A stretch of DNA of 64,000 bases, taken from positions 4,507,501-4,571,500 of the forward strand of contig NZ_CP049783.1 in assembly GCF_015710975.1 (NCBI RefSeq). Direction: 5' to 3'. Source of the DNA: Paenibacillus polymyxa (GTDB lineage: Bacteria; Bacillota; Bacilli; Paenibacillales; Paenibacillaceae). The translations under genes were made by a program, and so were the position numbers. This document shows positions 60,302 to 64,000 of this stretch, in pieces. Within the stretch, counting starts at the first letter, position 1; each line of letters begins with the position of its first letter. The notes under the pieces are model-generated. The model ran no database searches. It was not told where the DNA came from and saw nothing but the letters and a program-made list of their open reading frames with translations.

Positions 60302-60331
60302 GTGCAAAATATTCATATCAGATTTTATTAA
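60302..60331 (+). CDS. Possible 9-codon leader peptide before the polymerase
   Basis: GTG 60302 follows AAGGGGGTGA at 4-6 nt; the frame ends at TAA 60329, which starts a perfect dyad. The product would be 9 residues. Confidence 0.3.
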   Translation: MQNIHIRFY

Positions 60332-60363
60332 AATCAATATTTTATAGGATTAGGAGGTCGGTA

Positions 60364-63300
60364 ATCATTTGTGTGTTTTGTAATTATCATAATCATCGAG
60401 ACTATAGCAATATTTTTACACCAGATTGTTCGGTTAAAATTGATGACTATGTGAAAAGATCAAAAGAACTAGACCATAAGATACTCTCTAGTATGGAACA
60501 TGGATTTCAAGGAAGGTATTTTGATACATATGATGTAGCAAAAAAAGAGGGCTTAAAATTCATTTTTGGCACAGAGGCTTACTGGGTAAAGGATAGATTT
60601 GAAAAAGATAATACTAATGGTCACATGTGTATTTTCGCTAAATCAGAAAAGGGCAGAAGAGATATTAATCGGATTCTTTCTGAAGCCAATGAAACAGGTT
60701 ACTATTACAAGCCTCGTGTTGATTTGGATCTGATTTCAACTCTCGATCCTAATGAGGTATTTGTCACAAGCGCATGTATTGCTTTTTGGCAATATGAGGA
60801 TATTGAAAAAATTGTGCTTGATTTGAACTCATATTTCGGTAAGAATTTTATGCTTGAGGTACAAGCGCACCATACAGATCCTCAACGAAAACTTCATAAA
60901 AGAATATTAGATATTTCGGCAAAGCATAATATTGAATTAATTGCAGGTTGTGATAGTCATTTTATTTATCCTGAACAAGCTAAGGATAGAAATGCTGTAC
61001 TAGAAGCAAAAGGAATTCGATATGAAAATGAAGATGGTTGGTTTATGGATTATCCAGATGGTCAAACATTTAAGCAGCGCTTTTTGGATCAAGGAGTGTT
61101 AAACGAACCACAAATAGATCAAGCAATCAAGAACACTATGATCTTTATGGATTTTGATGACTATGATTCTGATTTAATTAAAGTCTTTAGTAATGACATT
61201 AAGTTACCTACCATATATCCAGATTTAACACAGGAACAGCGAGATCATAAGTATAAGCAGCTTTTAAATAGTAAGTGGAGAGAAACTAAAAGTACTATTC
61301 CAAAAGAGAAACATACAAAATACATAGATGAAATTCGAAAAGAAGGTTCGGTTGTTGTTAATACTAAAATGTCTGACTACTTCTTAATTGACCATGAAAT
61401 AGTCAAAGAAGCTGTAAGTATGGGCGGTATTATCACATCCACAGGTCGTGGCTCAGGAGTTTCCTTTTATACAAATACTCTACTAGGATTTTCAAAAGTA
61501 GATAGAATTTCCGCTCCTGTACATCTGTATCCAGAAAGATTTATGAGTGAAAGCAGAATTTTGCAAACAAAATCCCTGCCCGATCTTGATCTTAATTTAG
61601 GGAATCCTGAAGTATTTATTGCTGCTCAGAAAAAAGTGCTAGGTGAGGGACATTCTTATCCTATGATTGCTTATGGAACCTTCAAACGCAAGTCTGGATT
61701 CAAGTTATATGCCAAATCACAAAGCCTTGATTTTGATATTGCAAATGAGGTGTCCAAGCAGTTAGAAAATTATGAGAACGACTTAAAATATGCTGAAGAT
61801 GATGAACAAGATTTGATTGATGTATACGATTATGTTGACGAGAAGTATCATCATCTAATCAAGGAAAGTGAAAAGTATACAGGTATCATTTCAGATAAAA
61901 AGCCTCATCCATGTGGACACTTAATTTATCAAGGAAACATTAAAGAAGAAATTGGCCTTATCAGAATAAAGAGCGAATCAACTAAAAAAGAAGTAATTGC
62001 TGCCTTGATTGATGGTGATATCGCTGAACGCAAAAAATTTCTTAAGAATGATCTTCTCAAAGTAGATGTTGTAAAAACTACATATGATACTTATAAAAGA
62101 ATCGGTTTACAAGTTCATTCGGAGACTGAATTGCTAGATGTAATAAAAGATAATGATAAAGTATGGGATATTTATGCCAGTGGATTAACCGTAGGAGTTA
62201 ATCAAGTTGAGAAATATTCTACAACACAAAAAGTAATGAAATACAAGCCGAAAAATATTTCTGAGTTAACTGCTTTTATTGCTGCAATCCGTCCTTCTTT
62301 TAAATCAATGTATCATACATTCGAAAGTAGAAAACCTTTTGCATATGGAATAAGCAGCTTCGACAATTTAATACAAACTGAAGAAATGAAAAACTCGTTT
62401 GTATTGTACCAAGAACAAACTATGGCTACACTTGCCTATGCAGGATTTCCTTCAGACGAAACATACGGGATTATTAAAGCAATCAGTAAGAAGAAACCTG
62501 CTGTAGTAAAACCACTCAAAGAACGATTTTTGAAAGGATTTAGTGATAAAATCCTCGCTAAAGAAAACGTGACCGAACAAGAAGCATTCGATATGAGTGA
62601 TAAGGTTTGGAAAATTATCGAGGATTCAAGTGGATACGGATTTAATGCAAGCCATGCATACAGTTATGCTCTTGATTCGGTCTATTGTGCATATCTCAAG
62701 AGCCATTATCCTCTCTTTTTCTATGAATCACTTCTTAGGCATTTTTCAGAAAAGAAAAATAAAGACAAATTAGGGTTACTCAAAGAAGAGATGCAAAGAG
62801 GTTTCAACATCAAAGATGGTGGCATTAAATTTGGAACGGATAACAGAAGTTTTGTGGCAGATGAAAAAACCAATTCGATTTATGCTGACTTGTCTGGTAT
62901 CAAATATATGAACACAAAGATTGCAGAAGAACTTTTTGAACTAAGAGTGAATACATATGAGTACTTTATTGATTTATTGGTAGATATATCTCAGAAGACA
63001 TCTGTTAACTCTAGACAGTTAAAAATTTTGATTATGCTTAATTATTTTGATGACTTCGGACATAGTGGATATCTTATGAAAATATTTGATGAATTCAATG
63101 AAGGTAAATATAAATACAAAAAAACATATGTAGCTAAAACAATTGAAACCCGACTGACTGAGTTACGAAGAATCGAGAAGGAGTTAAAAGTAAACAATGT
63201 GCCGGAGGTTTTGCCGAATGAAACAATAATGTTTCAAATTGAACATATGGGCTATGCTGATGCAAAATATCCAAATGTTAACGCGAGTTGGTGCGTTGTT

Positions 63301-63570
63301 ACCGACTTAGATACTAAATATTCTCCTAAGCTTACTTTATACAACTTAAGACGTGGAGAAGAACGAATATTTAAAATGGACAAAAAAACATTTAATACTA
63401 GAGATGCATCGCTTAGGATCAACAAGGGCGATTTGATTGAAATAACTGGTTTTAAAAAGAAAGCAAGACAAATTCCTGATGGAAATGGTGGCTTTAAGCC
63501 AACTGACCAGATAGATATTTGGATTACTGGTTATTCAAAATACACAGACAAGGAGAAATTACATGGATAG
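60364..63570 (+). CDS. dnaE: DnaE-type DNA polymerase III alpha (YorL-like), ATC/ATT start
   Basis: About 1068 residues. The PHP domain starts at once (FCNYHNHRDYSN). The palm has GRGSGVSFYTNTLLG and the catalytic SLPDLDLNLGN (both metal Asp present, the third acidic position is Asn), then LLKVDVVKTTYDTYKRIGL with the third Asp; YGFNASHAYSYALDSVYCAYLKSHYP is the conserved thumb/fingers stretch. It replicates the genome with the helicase and primase at 22.9-25.5 kb. TTAGGAGGTC ends near 60358; ATC 60364 or ATT 60367 fit the spacing, GTG 60373 is 15 nt away. The PHP motif leaves little room for a longer start. Confidence 0.92.
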   Translation: MICVFCNYHNHRDYSNIFTPDCSVKIDDYVKRSKELDHKILSSMEHGFQGRYFDTYDVAKKEGLKFIFGTEAYWVKDRFEKDNTNGHMCIFAKSEKGRRDINRILSEANETGYYYKPRVDLDLISTLDPNEVFVTSACIAFWQYEDIEKIVLDLNSYFGKNFMLEVQAHHTDPQRKLHKRILDISAKHNIELIAGCDSHFIYPEQAKDRNAVLEAKGIRYENEDGWFMDYPDGQTFKQRFLDQGVLNEPQIDQAIKNTMIFMDFDDYDSDLIKVFSNDIKLPTIYPDLTQEQRDHKYKQLLNSKWRETKSTIPKEKHTKYIDEIRKEGSVVVNTKMSDYFLIDHEIVKEAVSMGGIITSTGRGSGVSFYTNTLLGFSKVDRISAPVHLYPERFMSESRILQTKSLPDLDLNLGNPEVFIAAQKKVLGEGHSYPMIAYGTFKRKSGFKLYAKSQSLDFDIANEVSKQLENYENDLKYAEDDEQDLIDVYDYVDEKYHHLIKESEKYTGIISDKKPHPCGHLIYQGNIKEEIGLIRIKSESTKKEVIAALIDGDIAERKKFLKNDLLKVDVVKTTYDTYKRIGLQVHSETELLDVIKDNDKVWDIYASGLTVGVNQVEKYSTTQKVMKYKPKNISELTAFIAAIRPSFKSMYHTFESRKPFAYGISSFDNLIQTEEMKNSFVLYQEQTMATLAYAGFPSDETYGIIKAISKKKPAVVKPLKERFLKGFSDKILAKENVTEQEAFDMSDKVWKIIEDSSGYGFNASHAYSYALDSVYCAYLKSHYPLFFYESLLRHFSEKKNKDKLGLLKEEMQRGFNIKDGGIKFGTDNRSFVADEKTNSIYADLSGIKYMNTKIAEELFELRVNTYEYFIDLLVDISQKTSVNSRQLKILIMLNYFDDFGHSGYLMKIFDEFNEGKYKYKKTYVAKTIETRLTELRRIEKELKVNNVPEVLPNETIMFQIEHMGYADAKYPNVNASWCVVTDLDTKYSPKLTLYNLRRGEERIFKMDKKTFNTRDASLRINKGDLIEITGFKKKARQIPDGNGGFKPTDQIDIWITGYSKYTDKEKLHG

Positions 63571-63676
63571 TAAAATGAATAAGCAAAAAATTGAAGAAAT
63601 ATTAAATCGGAAGCTTAGCGAGAAAGAGTACAAAGAGATTGTATCAATCGTCCTAAACAAGCTTCTAGAAGAATAA
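63563..63676 (+). CDS. Small helical protein, 37 aa
   Basis: ATG 63563 after AAGGAG, overlapping the polymerase stop by 8 nt. Lys/Glu-rich helix (KLSEKEYKEIVSIVLNKLLEE). Unknown. Confidence 0.55.
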   Translation: MDSKMNKQKIEEILNRKLSEKEYKEIVSIVLNKLLEE

Positions 63677-63680
63677 ATTA

Positions 63681-63908
63681 ATGGCAAATAACCTCGACAG
63701 ATTTGAAAGTCCATATCATGAGTTTAGATTTCCTGATGCACAAAATGAGGAGGTGAATAAGTTTTTAACTTGTGCAGGGTGTAATGAAGATATTTTAGTT
63801 GGAGAGGAAATATTGATCTTGTTCGACAGTCTGAGTGTCCACGATGACTATGACTGCTTAAAGAAAGCGAATGGAGCAAAAAGAATTCTTGCAGGAGAGG
63901 AATGGTAA
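63681..63908 (+). CDS. Small zinc-finger-like protein, 75 aa
   Basis: TCAGCN-type Cys pair (TCAGCNEDI, residues ~31-36) and later HDDYDCL could bind one zinc. The GAGG at 63747 belongs to the interior; the start has a weak site. Unassigned. Confidence 0.6.
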   Translation: MANNLDRFESPYHEFRFPDAQNEEVNKFLTCAGCNEDILVGEEILILFDSLSVHDDYDCLKKANGAKRILAGEEW

Positions 63909-63909
63909 T

Positions 63910-64000
63910 TTGAATTTAGTAGGTCATAATATTGAGCTTGTTAAAGAATTGAAAATACATACACTAAAAAGACTTGAGATGTACAATAAATATGGATTTA
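63910..64000 (+). CDS. Unknown protein, cut by the window end
   Basis: TTG 63910 after GAGAGG; 30 codons visible, helical. Too short to classify. Confidence 0.5.
   Translation, partial: MNLVGHNIELVKELKIHTLKRLEMYNKYGF

Larger units (their letters stand above)
392..60344. promoter_or_regulatory. Family of 32 intergenic TAAAA-N6-TTTTA dyads
   Basis: Perfect 16-bp copies start at 392, 3964, 7785, 8212, 10715, 11804, 12695, 14879, 15746, 15943, 18098, 20959, 21384, 25488, 26337, 27046, 28062, 28876, 33089, 34638, 35254, 36800, 38540, 39893, 49777, 50406, 51214, 53516, 55297, 56461, 57632 and 60329. The arms are invariant, the spacer is always 6 nt and its sequence differs in every copy. Many start on the TAA stop of the preceding gene (8212, 12695, 20959, 51214, 56461), and most end 15-25 nt before the next start codon, just 5' of its ribosome binding site. 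Imperfect copies lie near 1176, 9769, 16687, 18281, 33954, 37921 and 51570. Base composition alone predicts about one copy. Fixed spacing and symmetry fit a dimeric DNA-binding protein (operator or 'stoperator', comparable in role to the SPBRE repeats of SPbeta); a 5-bp A-U RNA stem is the weaker alternative. Confidence 0.8.

Noticed and set aside
1..64000. tRNA, rRNA, CRISPR arrays and insertion sequences
   Set aside because: Looked for T-loop-like GTTCGA patterns, spaced repeats and transposase motifs; the only GTTCGA-type hit noted (47326) lies inside thyA. None supported.

Overview
The window is AT-rich Firmicute DNA: strong GGAGG-type ribosome binding sites, TTG/GTG starts, and short genes packed head to tail, nearly all on the + strand. 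It reads as the early, replication and nucleotide-metabolism half of a large temperate Bacillales phage or phage-plasmid. The set and order DNA ligase, Cys-rich protein, DnaB-like helicase, TOPRIM primase, RecJ-like DHH exonuclease, class Ib ribonucleotide reductase with introns, and DnaE-type polymerase resembles the replication region of Bacillus SPbeta-type phages. A copper-amine-oxidase-N secreted protein hints at a Paenibacillaceae-like host (inference). No terminase, portal, capsid, tail, integrase, rRNA, tRNA or CRISPR was seen.

Layout. 0-6.6 kb: small unknown genes, an antirepressor-like protein, and four minus-strand genes, three of them secreted (possible lysogenic conversion). 6.7-21.4 kb: about 40 short early genes, including Gp157-like, SLOG/YpsA-like, an alarmone-hydrolase-like HD protein, a DEDDh exonuclease, small membrane proteins, an XRE regulator, a nucleotidyltransferase and an SOS-box gene. 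21.4-32.3 kb: replication genes and a LAGLIDADG endonuclease. 32-40 kb: small genes. 40-48.4 kb: nrdD (intron), nrdI, nrdE, nrdF (intron), a MazG-like protein, thyA and a DHFR. 48.4-57.5 kb: CPBP protease, GHKL ATPase, PPP-type phosphatase, sigma factor and small genes. 57.6-59.1 kb: a ParM/ParR partition locus with a decamer parC-like array. 59.2-63.6 kb: a SpoVK-type AAA+ ATPase and the DnaE-type polymerase.

The genes would supply dNTPs, dTMP and tetrahydrofolate, build a phage replisome, and (through ParMR) keep the genome as a segregating episome. A few sigma-A-like promoters (7.35, 13.0, 13.5, 25.6, 38.6, 57.7 kb) start long operons, several under a shared AT-rich upstream box.

The most unusual signals: (1) about a dozen genes whose well-spaced Shine-Dalgarno is followed only by a near-cognate start codon (ATA, ATT, ATC, ACG, CTG), one required by a catalytic motif; (2) a 10-nt gap inside the DxDxDG motif of the RecJ-like gene, flanked by identical GAT codons with a stop directly after the first, like the T4 gene 60 translational bypass and likewise beside a homing endonuclease; (3) 32 perfect intergenic copies of TAAAA-N6-TTTTA, usually on a stop codon and just 5' of the next ribosome binding site; (4) strand-biased enrichment of TACATA in every reading frame. 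All counts were made by eye.
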